A stretch of 64,000 nucleotides of DNA from Carposina sasakii. Its lineage: Eukaryota > Arthropoda > Insecta > Lepidoptera > Carposinidae. Of the stretch, positions 20,578 to 31,972 are shown piece after piece. The position numbers and the translations under genes were made by a program. The notes under the pieces are model-generated. The model had not been told where the DNA came from. It ran no database searches and saw nothing but the letters and a program-made list of their open reading frames with translations. The stretch is from contig CP053155.1 of assembly GCA_014607495.2 (NCBI GenBank), positions 11,842,001 to 11,906,000 on the forward strand, in the 5' to 3' direction. Each line of letters opens with the position of its first letter. The first letter of the stretch is position 1.

Positions 20578-21717
20578 TTATATTTAATATTAAGTTTATT
20601 AACCTTTTATTATTAATCATTGACTCAAACTACAATCACTTGAAGGGAAAGGTTACCGCTAAGAATATTATATATTCGCGTATTAGTGTATACTCTTTTA
20701 TGTCAAGTTTTGTGAAATAAATGTACAAGGTGTTACCTAATAAATTAATTAATAATAACCATTATGTGATACTTACTTAATACATGGGTATAAGTAGACA
20801 TTTTTGTTCGAATTTATTATCTAAGTCTACTAAAAATTTGCTAAATGTTTGTCTAAGTAGTAACTTTATTTATTCACATATTTATTGACTGGCTGTTGCC
20901 ACACAAAGACTGACCATTAATCATTCATAATTTCGAATTAATATGATTAAGTAAACTCACTTCAGTTCTTTGCATAGAAACATAAAACAATGTAATATGA
21001 AGTTTGATTTACCCTCTTGAAAAATCCAAAATCACTAAAGCCCATAACGTACAGAAATCAAGTACCAACCAGGAGGCCATTTCGCAAAAATTTCGAGCTG
21101 GAATGAAGCCGAAACGGAACAGTTGTAGAAGCTATATAATCACTTTATCAGCACGATACAGATATTTGTTTTTATATAGGTAGGCCTATACTGCCATACT
21201 CGCAACCACAGCGTGCTAAAATATACCTACCTATAAATACTCAAGCGGTAAGTAAATGACGTTTCGTTTCGTTAGTGGTTGCGTTTCAGCTAAATTTTTT
21301 GCGGAATTGCCCTGTTAGCCTACTTTGCGCGATCGTTTAATACGTTCCGTGCAGCGCGCGATGCATTATTGAAGCCAATCATGGGCGCAAGCCAGGTGGC
21401 TGTTTACCCCGAGCTGATCAATTATTGCCGATAAATCTAGAACGGACATCTGCTTCTTTAGGCCAGTTTTTTTTTAATAGATGACTCATTGAAAGGGTCT
21501 ATTAATTCTTCCTCAACTAGGGTGGACTCTATGACTGTCGCAGACATTTGACGAGTGCCCTCCTCCAACTGGTCCCCGATTCTTGCGTCCCTCGATATTA
21601 TCTCTAAAATCGGCGTAAATGTCCATATCAACATCTGAAAAACAAAACGGCGGACATAGCAAGCCAAGACTGGACATCACAATAGTACCATACTGGTAGT
21701 GTATCTACCTACGAGAC
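20578..21717. other. Non-coding stretch
   Basis: No gene recognised. Bases 21270-21420 are somewhat CG-rich (TTTGCGCGATCG, GTGCAGCGCGCGATGC) without a coding signal. Confidence 0.4.
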
Positions 21718-21729
21718 ACTATGGAAAAT

Positions 21730-21842
21730 TATTAATAAAGAAATGGAAAAAATTCCTCACCCTGGTGGGAATCGAACCCACGACCTCTGCATTCCGTGCC
21801 AGCGCTCTCACCACTGAGATTACATTATTGGCAACGTTGGAA
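21730..21842 (-). repeat. tRNA-derived SINE, family S3, complete short copy with target duplication
   Basis: On the minus strand: GTGGTGAGAGCGCTGGCACG (A-box side), GTGGGTTCGATTCCCACC (B box and T-arm-like stem), then GGAATTTTTTCCATTTC and TTATTAATAATT tail. It is flanked by ACTATGGAAAAT at 21718-21729 and 21843-21854. It is 113 bp, essentially a tRNA-like head plus tail. It is not a functional tRNA gene. Confidence 0.88.
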
Positions 21843-21854
21843 ACTATGGAAAAT

Positions 21855-22320
21855 ATCAGCTGATCATAAAACCGCCACATCGTTTTTAGATTTTTGTATG
21901 AAAATAAGTCGAGTGTAGACATAATAATGTCGAGAATTTGAGAATCGGGGCCCTAGTCCCGTAATCACTGTAACACATTGCTTTATAAACTCTCGTCCTA
22001 ATTTGACGTCCCAAGCATCAAGCTAGAGTTAGATCTTTTAATTAAGCAAAACACAATTGTTTTGTACTGAAATTAATTTCATTATGTTAACTAAGCGATT
22101 GTGTCTTATCTTCTAGGCACAAGACAGCTTCCAAGTTATAGTAAGTATAGGATAAAATTACTTCACATTTATATTTCAAACACGACACATACACCGGGAT
22201 TGGCTCACCACCATTCCCGCCTCTGCAACTCCTGTGTGCCAGGATCAACAGAGGCGACCAGAAAAATGCATAACAAAGTATAGAAAATCCCGGGGGGACC
22301 TAACAAGCGACTATAAGACA
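21855..22320. other. Non-coding stretch
   Basis: No gene recognised. A patch near 22190-22265 (CTCACCACCATTCCCGCCTC, GTGTGCCAGGATCAACAGAG) resembles 30475-30530 and is another low-copy repeat fragment. Confidence 0.4.
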
Positions 22321-22324
22321 TTAA

Positions 22325-22455
22325 ACATATACATACATATAATCACGCCTTTATCCCTTACGGGGTAGGCAGAGCACTAAGGGCCCATAGAACCACAATG
22401 ACATGGTGCCCCTTCTGACCAATTTTTAGGGTATAGTTGAGATGTAAAAGTTCGC
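22325..22455 (-). repeat. Family T repeat, copy 2 (partial)
   Basis: It matches copy 1 from the TATG-type tail to CATCTCAACTATA on the minus strand, then diverges. Confidence 0.75.
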
Positions 22456-22530
22456 ATAAGGGATTAAAACTAATAGAAAAACAGAATGTGAAGTATGAAG
22501 ATAGGTATGCTTAATATTACATATAGGTAT

Positions 22531-22690
22531 ACATAGACACGGCTGTGTTCCCGAACTTAGGTAAAGGAGATCCCAGAGCTACGTTAAGCATAGCGGAGAC
22601 AGGATGTAAGTGACCAGAGACATGTTCCGTAGTCGACTCTTACGACATGCACGTAAGAAAATGCAGCTGCCGTATCTACCTTGTAAAGTA
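22531..22690 (+). repeat. Dispersed repeat family D, copy 2
   Basis: ACACGGCTGTGTTCCCGAAC followed by TAAGTGACCAGAG and GTCGACTCTTACGACATGCA, collinear with the family D consensus. Confidence 0.7.
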
Positions 22691-22699
22691 TCAGCGCGG

Positions 22700-23904
22700 T
22701 AAAACGACACAAGTGAGCCATCATTTCCAACTGATTGGCTGCAGTTAGTGTGTATGTTCTGTTTTGGGTTTGCTGGAACAAGTCTCTTTAAGAGAATTGC
22801 TGGCCTTTGTGCATTCTCTGTGTAACTTAGTAAAGTCACTATATTGTCCAATCTTTGTGTATGTAATAAATTGCATCAGAATTTGATTTAATTTTTTTTT
22901 TGTAAAGATACATTGCCTCTTGCATAGACTAAGTAAATATTAAAATTAGGTAAAACATAAGTCGGTGAAATGAAATTTTACAAAATCTTAAATTATTATC
23001 ACAGTTGTCTGACAAATAAAATTACTCACTTTAATAATTTTTACTTATTTTGAATGTGAATCAATTGTTGTTGATTCATGTTAATACAGAATTGGTTTGC
23101 AGCCGACATATTGTTACACTGCGTGTAGAAAAATGTATTATTATCATTTAGTTAGTATTAAAATTGATCAATTTACAATGATTTTTACAGATTTATTTAT
23201 TGTTAATTATTCCGTAGGGTAAGAGTTTGTTAGTTGAAATTACAGACATTTTTGTTTCTCTTTTCTATAGTCCACACGGACGGAGTCACGAGCTACCACT
23301 ATGTAATGAAATTGATATAACTCAAGTCATACAAATAATTGGAACAGACATTGTCTCAGAACATATCCTGTGAAAGGAGCCAGACCTCAGAAGGTAGACT
23401 ACCCAAGTTCAGCTTGATTGAATATGCTTGTAACTTGGAACTATCTAACATTTGTTACGGTTCGTTCGTTACTAGTTTGCTATTCATGGGAATGCTAATT
23501 GTTCAATTTTGTCTGTCGGAATATCCTTCAGTTTATTTAAGGCGTTTTCCGAATATATATATTTCTTACAAATAATGGAACAAACAGTAAAAGGAAACCC
23601 AGAACCAAAATTACATTGGAAATACTAGTTTCACTTTTCCTAACAATAATACCAATATTATTTTTGTCTTTCTGAATACATTATATTCATTGAAATTGAT
23701 TTATTTAAGTATATCATTTGTTCTGTATAAAAATTCATGCCCGAACACGTGCCCTGTTGCTTCCGACGCCTTTCACCAAATGACGAGGCGATGACTCGAC
23801 GATTTAGTTGGACGGTAGTTGTGAGCAGAGATTAGCCAATGGGGTGCGGTTTAGCGTGACAAGGTCAACGAGTCATGTCAGAATAATTTGCTACAGATTT
23901 ATTA
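22700..23904. other. AT-rich stretch with a small Helitron-end fragment
   Basis: No gene recognised. Bases 23262-23305 carry TAGTCCACACGGACGGAGTC, a decayed Helitron 3' end. Bases 23745-23890 are GC-richer and unique in the window. Confidence 0.4.
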
Positions 23905-24187
23905 CTATTAAGAGACACTGTAATCCTTCTATGCTGCTCTGGAATTGAAAAACCAACGTATAATACTGTAGCTGCTTCTCTTCTCGGGCATACTAAACAA
24001 GTTAGTAGAGGGATAAGAGGGTCTTGGTGTTCTGTAGGCAATGGGCTGACCACCTGTCACTATTAACCGAACTTGTACATCTCAACCATACCCTCAAAAT
24101 TGGTCAGAAGTGGCACCATGTGGTTTTATCGGCCCTTGGTGCTCTGCCTATCCCGTAAGGGATAAAGGCGTGATTATATGTATGTAA
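23905..24187 (+). repeat. Family T repeat, copy 3 (nearly full)
   Basis: It runs from CTTCTATGCTGCTC through GCTGCTTCTCTTCTCGGGCA and CCACCTGTCACTATTAACCG to GGATAAAGGCGTGATTATAT and the TATG tail. It is collinear with 59050-59332 on the same strand. Confidence 0.8.
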
Positions 24188-24309
24188 GAGACACTTCTTG
24201 ACCTAAGATAATTTTTGGAGATAGTATGCTATGCCAAGCATGGTTGGAGGACCGCTTTCGTGACCTTTCGTTTCGTATTGAGAATACAGCTGCTTGTATA
24301 TCACTACAT

Positions 24310-24515
24310 AGTACATATTATAAAACAAAGTCGCTTTTTGCTGTCTGTCCCTATGTATGCTTAGATCTTTCAAACTAGGGAACGGATTTTGATGCGGTTT
24401 TTTTTAATAGATAGAGTGATTCACAAGGAAGGTTTATAATGTATGACTAGGGACCCGCCCCGGCTTCGCACGGGAGTAATGCACTCTCATGCGGGCGAAG
24501 CCGTGGGCGGCCGCT
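24310..24515 (+). mobile_element. Non-autonomous Helitron-like fragment, family H2, copy 1
   Basis: It contains TATTATAAAACAAAGTCGC, a GGAACGGATTTTGATGCGG core, GACCCGCCCCGGCTTCGCAC and GGGCGAAGCCGTGGGCGG. It is collinear with 48797-49010. The terminal hairpin plus CTAG is not preserved. Confidence 0.6.
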
Positions 24516-24519
24516 ATGT

Positions 24520-25840
24520 GTATGATAAATGCCAATGCTCCAAACCGATAAATAAAAACAATACTATTGTACCTTAGTCGTTTTTTGACGTATAGTTGCT
24601 GAACAGTCGTAACTAACGAAAGCAGCCCACGGGTCAAATATGGCACGCATGGATTCTAATTCAACTATAAAACCACGGCTATATACCTATAGTAAGTATA
24701 CAACAAATCTCAACACGGCCAGTCTAACTTTTCACTAAAAATATCGTCGATAATTTCACTCCACCGCAGTCGAAAGTAGAACAATGTATTTTCCAATAAC
24801 ATCGAGTGCAAGTCACGGCAAGTAATAACGTTATTAAGCCTGCCTGGTTGCTCTTCGAGACAGCCTTCGGGATAGACGTTGCCTTTACACCAACCGATAC
24901 GATTATTTGACCGTAGTTTGCTACTTGACTAAAAATACTAGTCACGTAATAACTATCACCGGCAAAACTCATACGCAGCATTGCGGATAGAACGGGAACG
25001 GTAAGAAAGAAGGACAAATAAGTAACTAGGTAGGTCTCTAATGCCTTTTAAGACGCAAAGGCAGCAATTCGAATCGAATAGTAAATGAAGATTGATTATT
25101 TTTGCTTTAAACTATCACTAATTTATTTTTAGTTTCTAGTACTTTGTCATAAGAATTTAAATTAATCGAAAAAGTAATAAAGGTTACGATGCAATCGTAT
25201 CGCCCGGCATAAACATCCCTAACCGCCCCTGAAATAATCGACTGTGATTCTGCATTTTATCTATTGCCCCATTATTTTTACTGACGACGGGCTTGAGGGC
25301 CGATAGCTGACTTATGATGACGTAACTTGGTTGTATAAGGTGACAGCTTAATGGTAGATTGAATGTCTAACAACATTAAGAAAGCAGGACGATGAATTGG
25401 TGAATTTGGTGTTACGTCGATTTTTCTCAGCTATTACAAAACATAGAAAAGCTATATTTAATAATCGAATTCTTCATTATACTGTCTTACTTTTTGTAGT
25501 TGCAGAAACACAATTTGTAGACTTTTTTACGATAAAAAAATATGTTAAAGGTACCTCTTTTAAATTCGATTTGTTCATTTTACAGGCAAACCTGAGCGAT
25601 TTAATCCTTACTTTTTGTGTCAATATACTTGTCCTAAAACACTGTAAAAATGTATAGTAAACTTTTTAAAAATAATGTGTAGTTTTTCACTAAAACACAA
25701 AAATATGTTTTGTCGTTAACGCTCTTCTAGTTTAAGTCTAGTATTCGCTCATATTTGTATGGAAATAAACTTCCCTCAGTCGGCCTCCGGCTATGATCGT
25801 TTTGGATTTCATTCTTGAGCACTGCGGCGCCTTAAAAAGT
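24520..25840. other. Non-coding stretch
   Basis: No gene or well-defined repeat recognised. Short frames on both strands lack family similarity. Confidence 0.4.
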
Positions 25841-25844
25841 GTCC

Positions 25845-25890
25845 TGTACTGATGCAGGGCCTCACTAGAATCAGGAATCAGGGGCAGAAC
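25845..25890 (-). repeat. Family D fragment
   Basis: TACTGATGCAGGGCCTCACT matches the 3' end of the family D repeat in reverse orientation. Confidence 0.5.
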
Positions 25891-26095
25891 GCCCCTGGCC
25901 ACCGGCGATGATCCAGCATTTGATGTTTTACATCATACACATATATAAATAAACTATAGTTATAATATAAAATAACACTCTCCTCTCTCTCTTTGAAAAA
26001 ACAAAATTAAGTCAAAGTCATGTATGTACATAGATTTTGATTGCCATTACAGGTACATAACTACTATGACCACTTAGTCAGCCTTGCAGCATATA

Positions 26096-26351
26096 CAGGG
26101 TGTAACAGAAAGGGTATGTTAAGCGAAAAGCTATGTAAATATCCCACTATAGAGATCCTATTTCCAAAATTTGAGACTCGAAATTATATTTTTATTTTTC
26201 AAGATTGTATGGACATTCCTAAGTTGTTTCGGAATTCTTCATACTATCTGGAAAAATATAAATGTGAATTTGAGTCTGAAATTTTGGAAATAGGTTCTCT
26301 ATAGTGAGCTATTTACATAGCTTTTTGTCTTACCCTTTCTGTTACACCCTG
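26096..26351. mobile_element. Foldback MITE (family M), copy 1, TA target site
   Basis: A 256-bp element with CAGGGTGTAACAGAAAGGGT at one end and its near-exact inverse at the other. The inverted arms extend about 95-100 bases with mismatches, leaving only a short centre. It is flanked by TATA on both sides, consistent with a TA duplication of Tc1/mariner-type transposases. No coding capacity. A second full copy is at 63371-63630. Confidence 0.85.
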
Positions 26352-26359
26352 TATACCTA

Positions 26360-27840
26360 CATAGGCTATAGGTATATTAGCAACCTCCGGCAGTCTGGGA
26401 GGGCGACGTAAATATGTAATGAACTATAATGGAGTGCCGGCAGAGTGTCTGGCTAATAACTAGACAGGATTTATTGGGTAACGGCGGCCATTTTAACACA
26501 AATATTGTTTTCTACGTACGCCCTTTTTAAAAACAATAAAACGGACAGGCTATTCAAACAATATCTTACCTCTGAAAGACCTGCTCAACCTTATTAATAA
26601 AACCAGTATTTGATATGACTATCTAATTAATATTTTGACTAACGGCATAATCGGACCTAAACTCAATACTTTTCTAATAAAATATCACTTTACACTTAGG
26701 AGTAAAGTTAGTCTGTCTTTATTCCAAGTTCATTACTATCAATATAACATTTTTGTACATAATAAGCACCTATATTTTTGTATTTTTTGTTTGATCGTTA
26801 AAAAAATACAACCGTAACTGTCTTATCTTTCGATTTCAGTTGAACAAGCGTTTTAACCACAAAAATATGTACAAGTGAAAAAAAACTCTAGTACATAATA
26901 AAATTACATCAAAACAAACCTAAAATAAAATCTACTTGTAATCCAGTCAATATTTTTTCTAAACGCAATATAAACAGGCTATACTCGTAACACTAACAAA
27001 ACATCACCTCATCCAGCCATGAAGTACCTTAGGGCCATCATAACCTGTCGTTCCGAACCTCAAGGCACCTTTTAGTGACGTCACAAGGGGTTTATTACCC
27101 CATATTAGGTATTTAAGGGATTGCTCGCATTATGCCGCTGAGTTATAGTTATGTAGGACGCTTTATGGCTGTATGGTGGTTGAGCCAGGTTATGATATTT
27201 TTACTAGATTTCGCGTTTTTATTCGAGGATGTTTCAGTCCTGGGGAATAATAACTCGAATTCAACTATCGGCCTCGTTCATATTCAAAGGTGTACTATAC
27301 CCTTTTTTTTCTTGGACATTAACAGGGTATTAAGTAAAAGTAACACCACCATTTCGTTCGAATTGACGATTCGATCGTCATCGTGATATTATATTAGTAT
27401 GCACAAATAGCATTTAGACTTGATGACGTCATTTCATAAAAGTGCAAAGTGAAGGCCATAGATAGGGAAATGAAGGCAATCGTGGTAAATGAAAAATATA
27501 TGTAGGGAAATATAATGTAGTGATGACTGTTATTCTGCCTAAGTACACTCCTAGTAAGCACGGTAACAACACGAAACCTTATATTAATATGTTTTAATGG
27601 GACTTAAAAGGTCAAATCACCTATAACTTTACATTACAAAACTTGCGATACTGTATATAATTAGATGATGTTTGAATAGCTTCATTATAGCACATCTGGA
27701 CATCCATTATGCATGGCCGTCGGCCGGCCAACAGTAACTTACTTAGTTCTGTGGCAATTAAACGTTGACTTATATATCTGGGAGGAACGCGGAGTCGGGA
27801 AAAACGTATGGATGTGGCACCCAGCAGTTTAACCATGAAT
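26360..27840. other. Non-coding stretch with two CRE-like palindromes
   Basis: No gene or repeat recognised. TGACGTCA occurs at 27076-27083 and again at 27424-27431, the core of CREB/ATF sites. The first lies in a GC-richer patch (27000-27150). A regulatory role is a guess. Confidence 0.35.
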
Positions 27841-28270
27841 TCATTCATCATCATCATCATCATCATCATTTACAGCCCTGAGAAGTCCACTGTTGGACAT
27901 AGGCCTCCCCCAACAACCTCCACTCCGACCGGTCGGAAGCAACCTGCATCCAACCGACGCCCGCAACCTTGGCCAGGTCATCCGTCCACCTCGCGGGTGG
28001 CCTTCCCACGCTGCGCTTGCCGATACGTGGTATCCACTCTAGAACTTTCCGACTCCATCGGCCATCAGTTCTTCGAGCTATGTGCCCTGCCCATTGCCAC
28101 TTCAGCTTGCTGGACCGTTCAGCTATGTCGGTGATCTTTGTACGTCTGCGGATCTCCTTGATAAGAAAGATCTTTCTCGAAGCAGCTTCTATCGAGTTTC
28201 TCACATGTCACCTCCATTCTCTTCCTTTCTCGATTCCGTACTCTTCTATAACCAACCGCTTTGAACCTAG
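27841..28270 (-). mobile_element. RTE-clade LINE, 3' end, 5'-truncated
   Basis: The minus strand encodes the C-terminus of an RTE-type polyprotein and ends in an (ATG)n microsatellite (CAT repeats at 27843-27869), the usual RTE tail. The 5' limit near 28260-28270 is uncertain because frames break there. A Jockey-type LINE lies immediately beyond (28353). Confidence 0.85.
27866..28204 (-). pseudogene. RTE LINE polyprotein C-terminus (remnant)
   Basis: 112 codons containing IRRRTKITDI, LKWQWAGHIARRTDGRWSRK, LEWIPRIGKRSVGRPPARW, DDLAKVAGVGWMQVASDRS and the terminal GEAYVQQWTSQGC. These are the conserved region downstream of RT in RTE LINEs. The catalytic RT core and the endonuclease are missing, so it is not functional. 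The apparent ATG is internal to the original protein. Related ends occur at 62690-62790 and 8405-8512. Confidence 0.85.
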
Positions 28271-28327
28271 CACATAAGAAGTACAGTCATCAACAGATCC
28301 ATCCTCAGTACTCAACCTGCCAGTTGA

Positions 28328-29833
28328 ATGGCGCCATCCTACATACAATTAGCCCCCCTCATCCTACTACTGGTGAGCATCTTCAATGCTGCACTCAGTA
28401 ACTTCGTTTTTCCAGCCGCCTGGAAAAATGCCATCGTTATCGGCATCCGTAAGCCCGGTAAACCCGCGAACGTCCCGTCCTCGTACAGGCCGATTAGTCT
28501 CCTCAAGACTATGGCCAAACTCTATGAGAGAATTGTCGTCAGACGGCTCCTCGTAGTCGTCAACGACAACAATCTCCTCCCCGACGAGCAGTTTGGCTTT
28601 AGGCGCCAACACTCGTGCACCATGCAAGTGCACCGCCTCACGGAGCACATCTTGGACCGCTTCTGCGTGTTCAAGAACAAGGTCCCCACAGGAGTGCTCT
28701 TCTTCGATGTGGCTAAAGCGTTCGACAAGGTATGGCACAAAGGCTTGATCTACAAGCTCATCCACTTAGGAGTGCCACACGGTCTCGTGCTCATCTTGCG
28801 AGATTTCCTTGTCAACCGAACGTTTCAGTACCGCATCGAGGGCGAACTCTCCTCCCCCCGCCCCATCAGGGCCGGCGTCCCCCAAGGCTCAGTCCTTTCT
28901 CCCATCCTCTACTCGCTCTACACGAGCGACATCCCGCACACTCCAAACGTGGAGCTCGCCCTATTTGCGGATGACACCGCACTCTACACGTCGCACTGGA
29001 ACCATGGGGTTATCTGCAAAACCCTGCAAAAAGCCGTCACCACCTTAGGCTCATGGTTCCGGCGTTGGCGTATCGAGGTCAACCCCGACAAAAGCGCAGC
29101 AATGCTCTTTGGTCGGACTTGCCCAGACCCGTACACCCCGGGCCGACGCCAGTCGGTCTCAGACATTAGGCTATTTGACCGCTCTATCCCCTGGGTAGAG
29201 ACGTACAAATACCTTGGTGTGACCCTTGATCGTAAACTTACGTTCAAGGCTCACCTCAAGATAGTGTCTAATCGGGCGCGGTTCTTCGCAAGCCGCCTCT
29301 CCTCGTTGACGTCTAAAAAGAGCAAACTTGGGCTTCGGCACAAGATTACTCTCTACAAGACGATCATACGCCCGGTACTCATGTACTCGAGCGTAGTCTT
29401 CGCCCACATCCCACGATCCACTCTCTACCGAATGCAGGTGATCCAGAACCAATTTCTGAGGCGTGCCACGGGTTCCCCGTGGTACGTCCGGAACTTGGAT
29501 CTGCATCGCGACCTCGAGGTACCGACCCTCCGTAAATACATGAAGGACGCTTCACGTCGCTTCTTTGACCGCTTATCCCATCACACCAACCCGCTGGTTG
29601 TGAAAGCCATTACCTACCAACCCCGTCACTACCACTCGACGGGGCAGAGACGACGTCCCCGAGACGTACTCGCGGACGACGACGACGCCATTACGGCGTA
29701 TCTGGCCAGTTTAAATCCAGCCCCCGCGTCAAGCGCAACCACTATGCGGCGCCCCCGTCGGAGGGGACGCCGCCAACCTCTCATAGATTCAACACACACC
29801 AGACAGGTGACTGACCAAAGTAGGCAGCCCTGA
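28328..29833 (+). CDS. Reverse transcriptase of a Jockey-type LINE (5'-truncated)
   Basis: A 501-codon frame; only codons from 28353 on belong to the element. The first eight codons and one base are host target-site sequence that happens to supply an in-frame ATG. RT motifs are complete: IRKPGK and SYRPISLL near residues 40-57, FGFR, LFFDVAKAFDKVWH near 125-137, GVPQGSVLSPILY near 184, and the catalytic FADD near 216. A C-terminal thumb and conserved region follow (KYLGVTLDRKLTF). Missing: the N-terminal endonuclease and probably the front of the RT. It would copy LINE RNA at a nicked target, but this copy should be inactive. Codon use is more GC-rich than its surroundings. Confidence 0.92.
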   Translation: MAPSYIQLAPLILLLVSIFNAALSNFVFPAAWKNAIVIGIRKPGKPANVPSSYRPISLLKTMAKLYERIVVRRLLVVVNDNNLLPDEQFGFRRQHSCTMQVHRLTEHILDRFCVFKNKVPTGVLFFDVAKAFDKVWHKGLIYKLIHLGVPHGLVLILRDFLVNRTFQYRIEGELSSPRPIRAGVPQGSVLSPILYSLYTSDIPHTPNVELALFADDTALYTSHWNHGVICKTLQKAVTTLGSWFRRWRIEVNPDKSAAMLFGRTCPDPYTPGRRQSVSDIRLFDRSIPWVETYKYLGVTLDRKLTFKAHLKIVSNRARFFASRLSSLTSKKSKLGLRHKITLYKTIIRPVLMYSSVVFAHIPRSTLYRMQVIQNQFLRRATGSPWYVRNLDLHRDLEVPTLRKYMKDASRRFFDRLSHHTNPLVVKAITYQPRHYHSTGQRRRPRDVLADDDDAITAYLASLNPAPASSATTMRRPRRRGRRQPLIDSTHTRQVTDQSRQP

Positions 29834-30134
29834 TCTGACTCGTTTGGCCAACACAGCCCCGCCGCAGTTGTTTCGAGGGTTCTTTAGCGGTGGGTTTTTC
29901 AGGAACCCTTAGTAGGTAGAGTCAAAAGTAGGACGCTGCTGGGCATCGACCCTACCAGCCATCCTACAAATAGTCATAAAAACCTTTGTTTAGTCCCCCA
30001 AGCGACAAAGCCCCAGCCGCATCTGGGGTGCACTGGTCGCGTAGGTTTAAACCATTCGGTTGTGCGCCTTCAGCGCACACCAAGTAGCCCGGTGAAGATG
30101 ACAAAGCCCTTCAGGCTATCATCAGATTATCATT

Positions 30135-30200
<66 letters not shown>
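28353..30200 (+). mobile_element. Jockey-type non-LTR retrotransposon, 5'-truncated, with 11-bp target duplication
   Basis: CATACAATTAG occurs at 28342-28352 and directly after the A tail at 30201-30211, defining an insertion of 1848 bp including 65 A's (30136-30200). The 5' end, including endonuclease and any ORF1, is missing, as in most LINE copies. The 3' UTR (29834-30135) contains a small hairpin (TGTGCGCCTTCAGCGCACA near 30061). The long pure A tail and clean duplication indicate a recent insertion. Confidence 0.92.
30136..30200 (+). repeat. Poly(A) tail of the Jockey-type LINE (A65)
   Basis: An uninterrupted run of 65 A's ends the insertion just before the target duplication. Confidence 0.95.
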
Positions 30201-30201
<1 letters not shown>

Positions 30202-30211
30202 ATACAATTAG

Positions 30212-31319
30212 ACGCGACTGTACTAGTGGTTCGCTTGTACCAAACTTGGGCCGAGTTCGCCAATTCGTTTCTCTCTATTCATAGCATTGATTTGGTATCC
30301 GTATCTGACTCTTAATCGCGAGGCCATGAAAAGGGCGTGATCGATCCCATGTTGTAATAAAAATAATATATTGAAAAGTCGAAATTTTGCATTGATAATA
30401 TTTGGATCTGTGCGCGAAGCACATGGTTATTTTGTAAACTTTTTTAACGTATACTCATATGTACCGGGAATGGCTACCGCTACCTCCATGAAAGCTGTTG
30501 TAGGTAAGCCAGGATCAACAGATGTCACCAGATAAATACAAAAAAATAGGAATAAATGACCAACAACTTTATGTTTATATAAAGGTCTTAATGATTATAT
30601 AAAGAAATTTGTTGCGGACTAACATAGACCACATATACTTCCCATATAACTAAAGTATTTACCTGTAACAAAGCTTTTCGAATAAAGCACGTGTCCATAA
30701 AACTCATTTAAAACCTTACCCGCTATTTTGAATAATTGAAGCATTTATTACAGTAATCGATTTTGACCAATTATATAACAATTATAGTTTGCACGTGCTA
30801 GCCTAACTAAAATTAGGTCTGTCACCGTAACTTCTAATTACTTCGAATATTTTGACGTAACCTGATTTTTTTGGACTACACTCTTGCTTTAAATATGTTT
30901 GAAATACCATATTTTTGGTACATACTCCAGCTTCAGAACCATTCTAAGATCCTTAATTTCAGAACGTTTCGTGGCCCAACAGCGAGAACTACGAGCACTA
31001 ACGCAATTATAGACATCCGGCATCATGGAAACCAATTCAAACAGGTTTTTTAAACCAAGAAATCTTTTTAATTCCGCCTCCGTCTATTCAACGTTTAGTG
31101 TCTTTCGAGGCTTCCAAACGAAACAATTTTCAGTGAAATTCACATTTTATACCCAAACGAGAAACTTTAAAAATAATGTTGGTACGAGTATTTGTAATCC
31201 CAATATTTAGAATGCAGCATTCCATTATAATGAGTCTTGGACAATGAATCCTCAGTTGAATTGACATTTTGTCCTAGTCCTACAGTAAGTTCCCTAGGGT
31301 ATTAGTCGTGGGCTTTAAG
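30212..31319. other. Non-coding stretch
   Basis: Bases 30212 onward continue the target DNA interrupted by the LINE. A fragment at 30475-30530 resembles 22200-22265. No gene recognised. Confidence 0.4.
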
Positions 31320-31442
31320 ATGTACTTACATACATATAATCACACCTTTATCCCTTACGGGGCAGACAGAGCACCAAGGGCCGATAGAACCACATGGTGC
31401 CACTTCTGACCAATTTTGAGTGTATAGTTGAGATGTACAAGG
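31320..31442 (-). repeat. Family T repeat, copy 4 (partial)
   Basis: It matches copy 1 from the TATG-type tail through GTGCCACTTCTGACC; the 5' part is missing. Confidence 0.75.
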
Positions 31443-31444
31443 GC

Positions 31445-31602
31445 TCTAAGTAACGGTATATAAATAAATACAGAAACACCATTACTCGAAAACAAACATC
31501 GGCTTTTATAATATCAATGTCACCTACCAGGTTTCGATCCCAGAACCTAAAACGCTGGAGGCAGGGTCACTACCAACTGCGCCAAACGGCTCGTCAGTTA
31601 AG
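31445..31602 (-). repeat. tRNA-derived SINE, family S2, copy 2
   Basis: On the minus strand: GTTGGTAGTGACCCTGCCTC (A-box side), B-box-like GGGATCGAAACC, then GACATTGATA and GATGTTTGTTTTC. Collinear with 39914-40173 but diverged. Confidence 0.75.
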
Positions 31603-31899
31603 TTACATAAAAGGAGCTCAGTAGGTAGATGACGCCCTGTCACAGTGCCAAACAAAATAACCTACCCTGTCGTGTGGCAAATATAGAAAGGAACTCTCCA
31701 ACATATCACCTATTGAATATATTAGGTAGATGCTGAATTTCATGGAATTCACTTGAATCGCAAGATCGGAAATTCAGCAGGAGCTGCCTAGTTTGTTATT
31801 CCGCACGCTGTCGGTGAAGCCAGGTGTTTGGTTGGTGCAGGTTGTGTCAAGATGGCACTTTATGCGCTTTCTCTCTAGAGAGAAAAAGTCTAGACTTAC

Positions 31900-31972
31900 C
31901 GATATGGGGTAAAAGGAAGTAACCAATTATTGTAGTAACAGTAAGTGACTTCAGGGGACACTCGTACATAAA
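31900..31972 (-). other. Weak candidate exon, minus strand
   Basis: 73 bases after an acceptor-like ATTAATTGTCAAG and before a consensus donor GTAAGT. One frame is open and partly hydrophobic (LTVTTIIGYFLLPHIG). It lies 340 bases downstream (minus strand) of the 45-bp candidate exon. The acceptor is weak, so chance is likely. Confidence 0.15.

Noticed and set aside
28367..29506. Minus-strand and alternate-frame ORFs within the Jockey-type LINE
   Set aside because: High GC content of the RT coding region leaves other frames open by chance; only the frame with RT motifs is supported.
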